DNA of 64,000 bases from Cheilinus undulatus (lineage: Eukaryota > Chordata > Actinopteri > Labriformes > Labridae). A program made the position numbers and the translations under genes. The stretch covers positions 31,620,398 to 31,684,397 of the forward strand of contig NC_054865.1 in the NCBI RefSeq assembly GCF_018320785.1, written 5' to 3'. Under the pieces are notes generated by a model. That model was not told where the DNA came from. It saw nothing but the letters and a program-made list of their open reading frames with translations, and searched no databases. This document shows, in pieces, positions 25,770-37,859 of the stretch. The first letter of the stretch is position 1, and each line of letters begins with the position of its first letter.

Positions 25770-26270
25770 AATGGGTCACATTTTCAATTAGTTAATTCAA
25801 TCTCCAGACTTTAATTACATTCATTAATATATTTGTTTGACCAAACAAGGTCACAATAGTTGATTAGGTAGAGAATCCATGGCAAAGACAAAAAAAACTC
25901 ATTAGGAAAGCATTGATGTGGATATTTGCACTCTTGTTTTGCGAGACAGTTTATCTCAATGTCAATGAAGACAGAGCAGTCATAAACTTATTTGTTTTGA
26001 GGTGGTCTTTGATTTGTACGTGTCAAAAGAGTGATGATGACCTTGCACAGTTGGCTGCCCCAATGAGGAAGCAGGACACTAATTACCTTTGTCAGTGAAG
26101 TGTACTTGGGACAATATACAATCAGATAACAATAATGGAGTCAATAATTTGTATTTACTCTGAAACTTGGACAATGTCATTTCTACCAATTAATACAGCC
26201 ACCCATGCATTAAATTAGTTTTTTTTTTACCTCACCCAGGAAAAATAATTAGGAGTCATTGTTAAGAAAT
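25770..26270. promoter_or_regulatory. Candidate conserved noncoding element
   Basis: Many homeodomain cores (CAATTAGTTAATTC, TTTAATTACATTCATTAAT, ACACTAATTACC, ACCAATTAATACAG, AATAATTAGGAG) and SOX-like ACAATAATGG occur within 500 bases without repeat structure. This is the densest such cluster I noticed in the window. Function is speculative. Confidence 0.25.
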
Positions 26271-27104
26271 CAATCAATCAGTAGAGTGAACTGCCAATGA
26301 AGCGTGGTCAAAACTAAAGAAACATGTAACACAGATGGCTTGGATGCACCTAACTCTCAAGGGCCTTTTGCTGTGCAGTGCAGCCAAACATTACCATTAA
26401 GACAGGGGAAAATGTGTATAATTTTCATGTATATTAAGATGCCCCTTAGTAGCTTTAAGTTGTTCTTTGTTAACTTTAAAACTAACTAGATAATAAAGGA
26501 TGAAAATATAGCCTATACTGTACATCTTGAGAGACTGAGTTTACATGTAAGGCAGCTCTTCTGAGAAGAAGAGCACATAAACTGAAAGAAAACTGCATTG
26601 ACTTTTGTGTTATTTCACAATGTTAACATCCAAATTATTGTAAAATATAGATTTTTTTTAATCATTTTTAAATTTAGGACAGCTTAACATGAACAATGAT
26701 TCTAAAAAAAACAAGGAGTATAAAGGAAGAGATAATATGAACAATGTACAAAAAGCCCAGACATTTGATTTTAATGTAGTCTGTACACAAAATTAAAGGT
26801 ATAATTAATTTAAATCACAGCTTTTTTGTAAGCCAATTAGCCTACATCACATTTGGATATTAACCTTCTTCATTCATTACTTTATTTTATAACTTTATTT
26901 ATTTTAATTCACATTTTTAAATGGGATTATGTACAGATGAGAAAAAAATATTAGCCTGCCTATAAAATGTGCAGTTTTTCCCAAGTATTTCCCAAGTGCT
27001 GTTAAACAGAGCTAGGAATTTTTAACACAGCTTTTCTGAACATCCTAGTTTTTTGGATGCTTACATTCTTTCATTTTGCACAAAGAAAAAAAAATTTTAA
27101 AAAG

Positions 27105-28296
27105 CAAAAACTACCAGGGTTTAAATAATTAGCCACCCCTGGTGCTAGTAGTCAGTTGTGTCTCGTTTTGCTGGATAACAGCCTGCATTTGTTGTAGCGT
27201 TAAACAACTCTCCTGAGGAATCCCAGCCCAATCTTCCTTACCAAACCTTTCCAGCTCCTCCAGATTTGATGGTCATCTGGCATGGACCTTGGTCTTCAGT
27301 TCAAGGGGATTCAGGTAAAACCGTGTGCAGGCCAGTCAACAACAGTCACTTTGGTCTTCTGAAGGCAATATTTCATCAGGAACCAGGTGTATTTTGGGTC
27401 GTTTTCATGTTGGAAGACAAAGCGACAACCCAGACTCAGTTTTGCGGCTGAATGCTTGAGGCTTTCTTTCAAAATTTTCATGTATCTTCCTTTCTTCATG
27501 ATTCCTTCCACCTTTACAAGATTCCCAGTTCCAGATGCACTGAAGCATCCCCACACCATACTACCCCACCATGTTTCACTGGGGGGGACGGTATTCTTTG
27601 GGTTATACGCCTCGCCCTTCTACTGTATCTCTGAACATAAATGACATCTCTATGGCCAAATAGCTCTAGATTGGTCTCATCTGATCAAAGGACATGCTTC
27701 CAGTATGCACAATCTTTCTGAAGGTTGTCTTAGTCTCTGTCTTGGAGGTGTCTCTTCTGTAGAAGTTGAGCTCTTCTTGCCCTGCAACCTCTCAGTTTAT
27801 TCCTATGCAGGACTCTAGTGATTGTCTTCGTTGAGACTACCATTCCTGACCTGGCTTAGTCATTCACTAGTGTCTTGGCAGTTGTTCTGCAGTCTTTAAA
27901 CACATCTCTCACTAGTTTTCTTTCCAGAGTCTAGAGAATGTGCAGGTCACAACTTGTCAACGACAGTGTTTTGGAGTTGTTGGATTGTGTATTTGATGAG
28001 TTTGATGAGGGAAAGCTGGAATACCGTCTGCTTACATTGAGTTGGCACAGCAGGTCCGAACTCAGCAGCAGCCGATCTAAAAACGGCTAGCACCGACAAC
28101 TGAAGGTAACAAACCTATTACTAAGACTATAGGGATTATGGCAATGGACGAATTTGCCAAAATGTTGAAGTATCCCTTTAACTTGATTTTACAAGCTTTG
28201 ATGCTACAAAGTAAATTACATCATTGCACAACAGTGGCTTATGCTATGGCTGAACAAAACGGTCAGTTTTAAATAATTCTGACCCTGGTAGTTTTA
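27105..28296 (-). mobile_element. Tc1-like transposon with foreign internal segment
   Basis: Inverted ends are visible: AAAAACTACCAGGGTTTAAA on the left (27106) and AATTCTGACCCTGGTAGTTT on the right (28276). The minus strand at 27311-27559 reads MVWGCFSASGTGNLVKVEG, MKILKESLKHSAAKLSLG and FVFQHENDPKYT, the middle of a Tc1 DDE transposase. Sequence to about 27940 continues with Tc1 N-terminal-type text. From about 27950 to 28250, where the DNA-binding domain should start, the sequence is no longer Tc1-like. The left flanking dinucleotide is CA, not TA, so one border is mutated or the limit is off by a few bases. Confidence 0.75.
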
Positions 28297-28329
28297 GATG
28301 TTTGTGAAATATTTTTGTTTTCTATGTGA

Positions 28330-28850
28330 TAAGTAACATAACGTTAGCATCATAGACTGTAGAAAGAATTGGACTTACCCCGTGTGACATCAGTCGTCTG
28401 CTTACAATAGGCGGACTCAAACGGCTCTTGAAGCCAATCCGTGGAGGCTTCCACATTGAAATTGCTGTCTCAACTGAACTTTGGATCAACCTAACGCCCA
28501 CTAACGGAGCCTCTGCCTGCTGAGCTATCTGTCAATCAAATGAGACGGGGCCAATCAGCTTTCATCCTAAATACAATCCAAATGATTGTGGTCCAAAAAA
28601 ATTCACCCCCATACAGTGGGAGCACAATAAGACACTAGCTAATGAGACACTTTTGGTGTTTTGAACCAGGCTGTAAGCCAGTTTATTTCTAGTGTCAAAA
28701 CCAGCTGTTTATCATGTGTCCAGACAGGACTTCCGGGGTTCCTGCGGCCAGCCTCAAGTGGACACTCGCGTCACAGCAATTTTTTTGCACTTGGCATTGG
28801 CTTCATTTTTTAGGACCAGAGGTTGCCACTTGGTTGGCATCCAAAATACA
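28330..28850. repeat. Probable interspersed repeat of unknown class
   Basis: Begins near ATCATAGACTGTAGAAAGAA and ends near TTGGCTTCATTTTTTAGGAC and CAGAGGTTGCCACTTGG, phrases that recur in fish dispersed repeats as I recall them. No coding frame. Limits approximate. Confidence 0.35.
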
Positions 28851-29349
28851 TCTAGGATGTTTGGAAATCTGTGTTAAAAACTTTGCTATTTAACAACATT
28901 TGGGGAAAACCTGAAATTTCCATAGGTGGCTATTCATGTACCATTCACTTAGGCTGTTTACTTTTTTGTAGGTGTTTTGTTTCACAAAAGTCGTAAAAAA
29001 AAAACTAAAAATATTTTGAAGCAATAGGAAATGAATTTGTGCCTCAGTAATATCAACACTGCAGTGAAATAAAGAAGGAGAGCTCTGCCAATATTCAAAG
29101 CAGACATTTTGGCATAAAACACACAGGTGTAACATACAACTCAGAGAGTTCCCTTTACATAGGGCAGTGATAAGACCCGTCTGTTTATTTTTTACATGAC
29201 AGCTCAGTGTGGTGGTTTAAAATCAACTTGGGATATTTTTACACATGTGCAGTCCTGCTTTGAACAATTAACACGACTTGGGGCTTAATGTTGGAAAGAA
29301 TAACCTACAAAATACAGACTATATCACTAAGGTACAAGCATTTCTTTCT

Positions 29350-29650
29350 AAACTAAGAACGGCCGTCTGAGGCGGCAGACCCACGCCTCAGCAGCGCCAC
29401 CGAGGAACTCACACTCCCATTGATTACTGTGGTGTTCAAAATTAGAAGTCCGAGAAAGACCGAACGGGTGAGCGGATCATCACCAAAATCTAATGGATTC
29501 TTCCCTGTCACTATCCCAATATTCCCTGAAAGTTTGGTGAAGATCCGACTTTCCGTTCTGGAGTTATCTTGTACACATACAAACAAACGAACAAACAAAG
29601 ATACGGAACCCTTTACATAACCCCTGCCGATTTCATCGGCGTGGGTAATT
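29350..29650. repeat. LINE/SINE 3'-tail-like repeat
   Basis: Contains CCTGAAAGTTTGGTGAAGAT then CCGACTTTCCGTTCTGGAGT, an ACAAACAAACGAACAAACAA run, and a terminal CCTGCCGATTTCATCGGCGT with GGGTAATTA, a small hairpin. This order resembles the conserved 3' tail of certain retroelements in aquatic animals. The family is not assigned. Confidence 0.4.
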
Positions 29651-29974
29651 AAAGCGTTTTCATTGCAACTTACCGTTCATATGACAACCACTTCTCCATC
29701 AAACACCTTTCGAGGTTGGGCATCGTTTTAATGACAGAAGCGCCAGCGAATCAACAGCGAGGACGTTTGACGCGTACGCCAATGACAATCCTTGTTCAAA
29801 CTCAGTAACGCCTCTCATTTTTCATCACGGTAGATTGAATTCCGGTTTGTGTGACCGACATTGGTGTCTGTCAAAGTATTTATACAACGCTAGCTGATCC
29901 TTTTCTGGATATTTACACCAGGAAACACGTAAAAATCCACGTTAAATAGATTTTAAAGCTTTCGAGCAAACACG
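29651..29974 (+). promoter_or_regulatory. aktip: aktip promoter and noncoding first exon
   Basis: The exon ends at 29974 with a strong donor (CACG then GTGAGT). Its start is not visible from sequence and probably lies within about 29840-29920. The region is less AT-rich and has more CpG than its flanks (GACGTTTGACGCGTACGCC near 29762). No clear TATA box is positioned for the exon. The repeat tail at 29650 sits directly upstream, so the promoter space is short. Confidence 0.6.
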
Positions 29975-30765
29975 GTGAGTAATATTAATGAGCTGTCTTA
30001 CGTGCTGGTGCTCAAATTAAAGGAATAATCCTGTTGTTAGCACAAACAGGTCAGCATTATAGGGTAACGTTAACGGCAACGTAAAGTAAGTTGATGCAAT
30101 CCGGCGAAACAACTTTACTGTTGTCAGACATTAACTGCAACCTTAGCTCTGTTAGGGCTTTTCAGAGTATTTAGTCAGATCCGAGCCCTCAATTTAACTA
30201 GCTTAACCTAAAGCTGCTCCGTAATGTTTGCTAACGCAGCGTTAGCACAATAACTTAAGATTGTCCACTGACACTATAACTCAGTATCCTATTTCTGTTT
30301 AGAGGTGCCATAGTTTTAATAGTAAATTAAATTAGGGGTTAGATTAGGGTCTCTTTTGCTACAACCACACCATAGCTGACAAAGGCTAGTGAAAACTACT
30401 TTGAGTGTCGACGGTAGAGAAACATTTAGCATACTTGGTGAAACAGCCAGTATAGCACGAAGCTAAAACGTCTCTTCCTGTCATTTTATAACACTTAATT
30501 CAACATTTACATGCCTACCAACTATCTTGGTAACCGTCACATAACTCAATAGGTAGCTTTCGGGTTGCTGACATGTTTGTAGCTTCAGTGTATGAGAAAT
30601 TAAATAGTTTTAGTTGCAAGTACTTGTGCTTATTGTTTGTGTTTTTTGACCTCATACCTCACTGTCCTCTTTTTTTTTTTTATCACAGCAGCGGATGGCC
30701 CGGACAGCACTTGTCGTGGGACCGACATAAAAGGAGGGACATTAGTCTGAACCTCTTAATGAGTA

Positions 30766-33700
30766 ATGAACCTTAACCCTTTCTGGAGCATGTCTGCAAA
30801 TACAAGTCGTAAGGTAAAGTTAAACACATGGTACCAAATGTGTTCATCTGAACAGAACCGAGAATTAAACATTGGAAACACTTAAAAAGCCAATAACATT
30901 AAACTTGATTATATTATGTAGAGAAAGTAAGACCCTTTTCAAACATTATACAACCCAGTACTGATGCTTGAAGCCAATCTGATAGCCAGCTGATTCAAAA
31001 TAATATCAAGCACTATTAATTCATCCATCAAATGGATCAGAACAGTGTCTTGAAGGTTTTAAAGTTGATAATTCAATTCAGCCAAAATCAAGGCTTTTAA
31101 AAAGTCTAAAATTCAAGACTATAAGGTCTTAATTGTTTATTTTAATCATTTTTATAGCCCATTTATCTAAGAGGTTGTAGGATTCTTTTCTGCCTAGGTT
31201 TTTTCTATATTTAGATTTAATCACACATAAAATTGTTCAGAACTCTGTTAGATCTGATCTGAATTCTTTCCAGACTTATGGAGACAAATTATTGGAATTT
31301 ATACAACTCAATTATTGTGACCTATGGCTGGTCAGCTGTAACAGTATAGTGATCATTGACACATAAATGTTTTAAATTCAGAGTAAAGATGGTAAGTATC
31401 CTGGAATTGGCAGTCATACCTTCTTTTTTTTTTAAACCTTATTGTTGGCTGTTCAACTTTTTAGTTTTTATCAAAGTGCTTATAAATAGTTTTTTCTAGA
31501 TTGTATAGTATAGCTACCTATAGGCTATTTGAGTTAAAAATAAGACCTTCTATTTGTCTGCCTTGTGGTATCAGGTTATTTTTCTCATAGTCTATTCTCT
31601 AAATGCTCTAAGAAAGGTCTATTTGCAGACCACAGTAAAAATACTGCTGACATTTTCTTTTCTTTTTGTCAATCAGACCAAAACCAAGTAAAAATCATTG
31701 TTACTGGTTAGAAATTGAAGATCACAGGTCTTAACTTTACAATGAGGGTATTCTAAAGGTCTTAAAAGGTATTAAATCTTGTGTCAGATTTTCTGTCTAT
31801 AACCTGCATAAATGTGCACTGCATTTATATACTGACCTGTAAGGATTCTTCAGAGGTTAAAATGACATCAAAGATAAAGTTTCTAATTTATTTGAAAAGT
31901 GAAGGGAGATCAACTTGAGAAATGGGACGGGCTTTCTCTGAATTAGGGATAGGGTAGTTTCAAACAAAGCATAAATAGGAAGATAAGGTGTTTGTATTCA
32001 GCCTTCACAACATTGTTTCAAGTTCCAAACAATAATTTAGCATTTGTGAAGCCTGGCTGTTAAATAAAGTTTACACCTGTTCTCCTTTTATTTTGTAAAC
32101 ATTCAATGTTTTATTTGTCTTCAGTCTCTTACCTGTTTCCTGGGAATCTCAGTGTACTGGAATTTCAAGGACTCAATTTAAGGGTGTGGTCTTTTGTTTT
32201 GGAGGAGAAATTCATCTTTAAAAGAGACAACTTCATTCAAATAATTACTGTTTGTCCTGTAAATTTTGCTATCTGAAAAGTCAGTGCATAGAAAACTAGT
32301 TAGTCCAGTGTTGGTGGTTATTCCATTTTGCAAGTGCTGGGCTGACTTTTTACAAAAACAAGAAGGGGGTAAATGTCACATGGTGGTGCAACTCTGATGA
32401 GGCAGGGAGGAGGCAAACAATGCATTTTGAGTATGGGTGTGAGTAAATTTTTACCTTCCCAGTCAGAGGAGCACCCCAAAAACATTTTGTAGTCAAGCCT
32501 GACTTGAATACACGTGAATGCTAGATCTGTTGCATAACTGCTCTAGTCACTGTAAGCATTCCTGACATACCTGTAGTAGTCATCAGCAACTTTAGCTGAG
32601 CTTTCCTGCTGCATTCCTGGCCTCCTGCTGATGTGGTTGGTGTGCGCTGTAACCCTGTACAGTAAATGCTTGTATCAGTCTGTGCAGCATCAAAAGGTAA
32701 TGATGATAGCTGTGCATATACTTGTCTAGACGCTGCTTCCTGATAAGATGAATACTAGATGGGATGCATAACCTAATAGGTTTGTCTCAGCACATGGTCA
32801 CTACCCTGGGCTATGGGTCTGCTCTGAGTGCACACGATAGCTAACAAACACTTGGCTCTGTCTGGCTATTAGGGCTTTCTCTATGTCTTCCTTTAAAACA
32901 AATGTTTTTTCTTCATTCTTTGCTGATGTGTTGATATTCATTCATGTTACTCTTTCAAATAACAGCAGAGATCTGACAACGAGGAACAAAGCGGGCACGG
33001 GGAGCAGAGAGCCAGCCCTGCCCGGCTGCCCTTCGGCAAGAAACAGCTTCCACCTATTCCTAAAAATGCCACACCCATTACCAAGCCTGCAGCAACTGGT
33101 ACTCCAGTCCAGTCTGCCAATGGCACACATGCCTCCTATGGCCCCTTTTACTTGGAGTACTCACTGCTGGCTGAGTTGTAAGCACTGGTCCAGTTTCAGA
33201 TTTAAACGTTGTCATATTTTAAGAATTAAGATGGCACACAAGTTAAGTGGTTGTTAATCTATTGTATATTGATTTTTCTTCTGGTGACCTGTAGCACACT
33301 GGTGATTAAGCAGAAGCTCCCTGGAATTTATGTCCAGCCATCCCACAAATCAGCACTAAGTAAGGACCCCTTTTGAAAATCAACAATTTTTCTTGTTTGC
33401 ACTGACAAGTCTATCCATAGATTCCTCCCAGATTTCTAAACATCTGCTTAAAGAAATTACTAAAAAATATGTGCATTTCTAGTGCTTTTGTTCAACATGT
33501 GCCACATCTCTGCTGATATGTACTGCTTGTTCCCTACTGTTTAGTGTGGTTTGGGGTCATATTCATCAGACATGGCCTGTACCAGGATGGAGTCTTCAAA
33601 TTCACTGTGTATATTCCAGATAACTATCCAGATGGAGAATGCCCTGTAAGTATTGTGTACTTGTGTCAAATTCATATAATCAGATCAGTCTTTATGACAT

Positions 33701-35424
33701 GTGCTGTTCACAAAACAGCTCCAAGAGCCTGGGTGTATTTTTCGTCACAAGAAGAAGGGTTATGTCTACAACTGTGAAGCATCCCTGTATTTGCTCAGGG
33801 TTGTTAGGGTCTTATTTTGAATTTTATGCAAAAGGTCAGAAAGAAGCAGATGCATATTTTACAAGTTGCATCAACGTTTATCAAATAGACTTAAGTGTGG
33901 CTCCCCGGAGCTATCAAGCTGCTCTTTACAGTGATATTGGAAACAAAACCTTATTTACAGAATAGTAATAGTTCCTTATGCTTTGTTTCAGAAATTAGTA
34001 TTTGACATCCCAGTCTTCCACCCTCTTGTTGATCCTGTGTCAGGAGAGCTTGATGTCAGAAGAGCTTTCACCAAATGGAGGTATCTTTTCTACACTCTGA
34101 TGCTCATACAATGCACACTCCTATCCCCCTTATTCTTTCTGATACAAATATTAAGCTTGCTTTTTTAACTGCAATGTATGGTTTTCAAATCCAAGAGGGA
34201 ATAGTGAAAAAAAACATGATAAGACATTAAGTTACACACATTTAATTTTTCAGAACAAGGTTGAGAATGCAATTACAATTCAAAAATGGTATTTTGTTTA
34301 CTTGTTAGTTTTGATTGTTCTCTCTTCTTTGCTCTATTTACATGAAAGGGGGTCATGTTAGAGTTTCTGTTGGCACAGAGAAATGTTTTATGGTGTGGTC
34401 AACTCTTGTTTTCTTTTAGACGGAATCACAACCACATCTGGCAAGTCTTGATGTACGCACGTACAATTTTCTACAAGATAAATACCACAGAACCACTCAA
34501 CCCAGAAGCTGCAGTGCTGTGAGTGTCTGAGCATCCTTGAACTTACTTTTATTCTAAATGAAGGTATAAACCATAAAAAATGAACATGTAATGCTGTGTG
34601 GTGATTACAAAAAACATGTTTAATGGTTTGTTATGGACCAGAAGTTACTTAGCCCTTAGTGCTCTACTTTTCTTGCAATGTATAAATTCAGTTGTCTTCT
34701 ACTAAATTATATAGGAGGACGATTAACAGGCTTTCAAATCAGCCAGAAAAATTGTTCTAATCTTTTGTAAGAAATTCTGTCTAAAACTGTCTTTTTTTAA
34801 ACTTTCAGATATGAAAAGGATGTTCAATTGTTCAAAAGCAAAGTGGTGGATAGTGTGAAACTATGCAACAGTCATCTTTTTGACCAGCCTAAGATTGATG
34901 ATCCCTACGCAATAAGGTTGGTGAACTGTTTCAATTTAACATTGTTTAACCTTCAGGACTACTACACAGACAGTTCTTGACATAAATGCACTCATAAGGG
35001 GAAACATTTGTAACTACTCTTTTCTCTGATAGTTTTTCTCCGTGGAACCCTGCCGTTCATGAAGAAGCAAAAGAGCGAATGTTCACATACAAAGTGAGTT
35101 TTAAGTTTTTAAAATGGTTTGGGGGTGGGGGGTGGTTACATCTTATATTTTATTTTTTAAACAAGCTACATAAGCAGGAGAGTTCAGTCCTCTGCAGTTC
35201 CACCTCTGAGAATTAAAACCCAAAGGGTTTGTCTAAGGCTGATTGGGTACTATCTGCACTTTGATTGGTTTAGCTGTGCCTGTTATGTAACTGCTAATTT
35301 GCTTTTCTTGCTCTAGAGACGGCCTGAGGATCACCACAAGGGAACGCAGGTGTCAGGGTTGTCCTGGGTGAAGCCAGGATCGACGCAGCCTTTCAGCAAA
35401 GATGACAGTCCTCCCCAGAGCTGA
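30766..35424 (+). CDS. aktip: AKT-interacting protein (fused toes homolog), inactive E2-like protein, nine coding exons
   Basis: The coding sequence joins 30766-30813, 32969-33177, 33295-33359, 33545-33645, 33992-34080, 34420-34518, 34809-34916, 35033-35093 and 35317-35424. All introns are GT-AG and in frame, giving 295 residues (human about 292). The start gives [16 protein letters not shown], matching the vertebrate N-terminus MNPFWSMS. The E2 fold spans roughly residues 75-225: [52 protein letters not shown]. It has FHPL at 150-153 instead of HPN, and Asp162 (in GELD) where the catalytic cysteine of active E2 enzymes would lie, so it cannot carry ubiquitin. The C-terminal [10 protein letters not shown] is also conserved. 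In mammals the protein binds Hook proteins and FHIP to link cargo to dynein, and has been linked to AKT1 and telomeres. A tandem acceptor before the second coding exon may add one Gln. Confidence 0.96.
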
Positions 35425-36155
35425 ACCTGCAGTGTCCTTAAAGCAGCCACTAGGGGGATCCACATGCATCAGATGCCGAGCCATTGGCTTGCCTCAGCTG
35501 TTTATTGGGAACTGGGTCCTTGAAACAGTTGGCAGAACTATGTTAAATCTCCACATTATTGCTCAGCTTTAAAAGCTTTGTAGGCATCTCTTCAAAGAGC
35601 TTTAGAATAAGGAAACAAAGTTTGTATCATATGTAAATCAACGACGACAAATGGATGTCTCAGCAACATCATTTAGGCTGTGATGCAGTGCAAAGAGCTT
35701 TCTCATTTAGATGATCAGATCCATGCACATTTTGGACAAAGTGACATATAACATGTTGTCCCAAAAGGAGCTGAAAGTATGAGAATAGCAATTTGCAATT
35801 GCGTGGCAAGTAAAGTGGACAAAGTAATCAACACTACAAGCTGAAATTGGCTTAGGACTGTTCAATGTTTCAGTTGCAGATATGTGGCTAAAACTTCCAA
35901 ATCCACTCCACACTCTCCCATCATTCACTTTTATTGGAATATGTTTTATATTTGCTTACGATTGGACTATGATTTCTTTTTAATTCCACCATGTAAACTG
36001 TCTTACATAATTCTTAATATATAAAGCAGAGCAGGAAAGTATGGATCTTAATGAGATGCTAAATAAGTAAGCTCCTGTATTTTATTGTCTGATTTTATTT
36101 CATTTGAATGTTTTATGTATCATTTGTTATTAAAGGTTGATGTGTAAATACTGGA
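35425..36155 (+). other. aktip: aktip 3' untranslated region with likely poly(A) signal
   Basis: Noncoding sequence follows the TGA at 35422-35424. An ATTAAA at 36129-36134 is followed by TG-rich sequence (GATGTGTAAATACTGGATGC), which fits cleavage near 36150. Further AATAAA hexamers at 36388-36393 and 36686-36691 could give longer transcripts. Confidence 0.6.
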
Positions 36156-37239
36156 TGCTGTGCTCAGCTTTGACTTAAGATGTGTCTGCATCAATGCTCG
36201 GGTTCTTTAGTGAATGGCTTTGGTTACTTAGCTGTCCTTGACATTGTTACCTAAGTTTCTTCAAAGATTTCATTCAGATAAGTTACTGCAGAATTTCTTC
36301 ATAGGTCTGAATGAAAACCATGTATAAGATTTAGTTTTGAACTACTTAATGGACAGCATAAAACGTGAGTCTTTGTTCAGCCACAGGAATAAACTTTTTT
36401 GTTGTGCTGGACTAATGTGCGATATTTTGATTTGTAGCGGGTTCTGGCTTAGACAACATGATGACAATATTTCAGAAGCATATTTGATATTAAACCTGTC
36501 TATTTTTAAACGCAATTAAAGGCAAAAACAACCAAATCTCAGCGTACTTCGCACTATTTTTTTGGCATCTTCAACCACGAGTAAAGTGGCTTTGGTTTTG
36601 AGCCAATCTTTCTCAAGTTTGTGAAAGACTGCTACTTTTATATAGTTACAGGATTAAATACTTTTCTCTGAAGTCAAAGAAATGAAATAAATGTGCTTAG
36701 AGTCTGTAAATATCAAGCTGCACAAGCACATAATGTATGGAAAAGCACAATTTAAAAAAATATATTGGCCATTAACTTTACAAAATTTTACACACATAGC
36801 TAGCAATAACTGGAATAATTCTCATAAACTTAATTTTAGAGGGAAACAACGAAGACTTTTATGTAAGTCCTTGTTTCAAATTCGTTTTAAGGTGGCCTTG
36901 CAGAATGTCTGGAGTGTTGTCAAAATTAGTATTTTGTAGAACCGTTTGAAAAATACTTTACTGCCACGTAGGATAAAAAAATGTCACGAAGTAGATTACC
37001 AACACATTCAGTGATAGCAAGAAAAATTGCAATAACTGGGTTGAGGTCAGTCAACAAGACAGCCAGCAGAGGTCGGCATGTACCCACGGAGCAGAGCAGC
37101 TCTTTCACTCCTGTCATGTTTGCATTGAGGAGAGACTCCGGTGCATGTGCGAAAGTAAAACCTCCCTGGATTGGCTCTGGCTCATACGCGGCCATCTTAT
37201 GCACTCTGTCAACATAAGGACTTTACACACGAATACCTG
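36156..37239. other. Short intergenic spacer between aktip and chd9
   Basis: About 1.1-1.3 kb with no recognised exon. The first half may belong to longer aktip 3' ends. The part from about 36990 to 37225 is richer in G/C and may already be upstream regulatory DNA of chd9. Confidence 0.4.
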
Positions 37240-37540
37240 ATTTTATCAGCTACTCTGTCGACCTGGTTCGGGGCGGAGCCTCCCCAAAAGTATTCCTACT
37301 TGAGGTGCCCGTTTCTAATTTAACAAGGAGAGGTGAAATTGTTGCAAATTGTCGTCGGTCCAATCACAGAGAGTGTCACTTTTATGCAAATATGGTGTTA
37401 TCAGAGTCACGTCAGCAGCAGCGGTAGAGCCGCTGTGCCGTGGTCGCCAGCAGGAGTACAACTATCAACACTGTCACAACTTCGCCGATAACACTCTCCC
37501 TGTATTCACGTCTGGACTTCAACTCTAGTGTTCCTTTCAG
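37240..37540 (+). promoter_or_regulatory. chd9: Candidate chd9 promoter and first noncoding exon
   Basis: A CpG-containing stretch with a GC box (GGGGCGGAGCC at about 37271) leads to an exon-like segment ending TTCCTTTCAG at 37540. The strong donor GTAAGG follows directly. No ATG-initiated conserved protein is seen. The distance and orientation fit a 5' exon of chd9, whose coding exon lies 4.1 kb downstream. Transcript evidence is lacking. Confidence 0.5.
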
Positions 37541-37859
37541 GTAAGGACTAACAATTCTTTCTGTTCCTCTTGACAGATATTTGAGACTCGGAGAGTTAGG
37601 TTTTCATTCAGGCGAGGAGCTGTCAAATGTCTGACAGTCGGTGAGTGGGGCTCGCCTCAGCTGTCTGATGACACACCGCCTTGCTGAATGTGTATCTTCC
37701 TCGCAGGGATAAGACCGTTGACTTGCCAAACTTGTCCGCACTAGTTTTCCGTACGTTCTCACTTTAAATAGCATTTTTCATTGTTCTTTCGCGAAGTTTG
37801 CCGTCCGAATTTAAAACGCGCGTGACTTAATAAGTACTCCTCCTCGGTTCTTGGTACAC

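Larger units (their letters stand above)
18961..27100. other. Long intergenic block with few recognisable transposons
   Basis: About 8 kb without a recognised gene or transposon terminus. It contrasts with the transposon-rich flanks. The largest open frames (20580-21008 minus, 142 codons; 24711-25100 plus, 129 codons) show no domain or splice structure. Candidate regulatory blocks inside it are listed separately. Confidence 0.4.

Noticed and set aside
33544..33965. Two overlapping open frames around the fourth aktip coding exon
   Set aside because: They read through the donor at 33646 or run in another frame in the intron; only 33545-33645 is exon.
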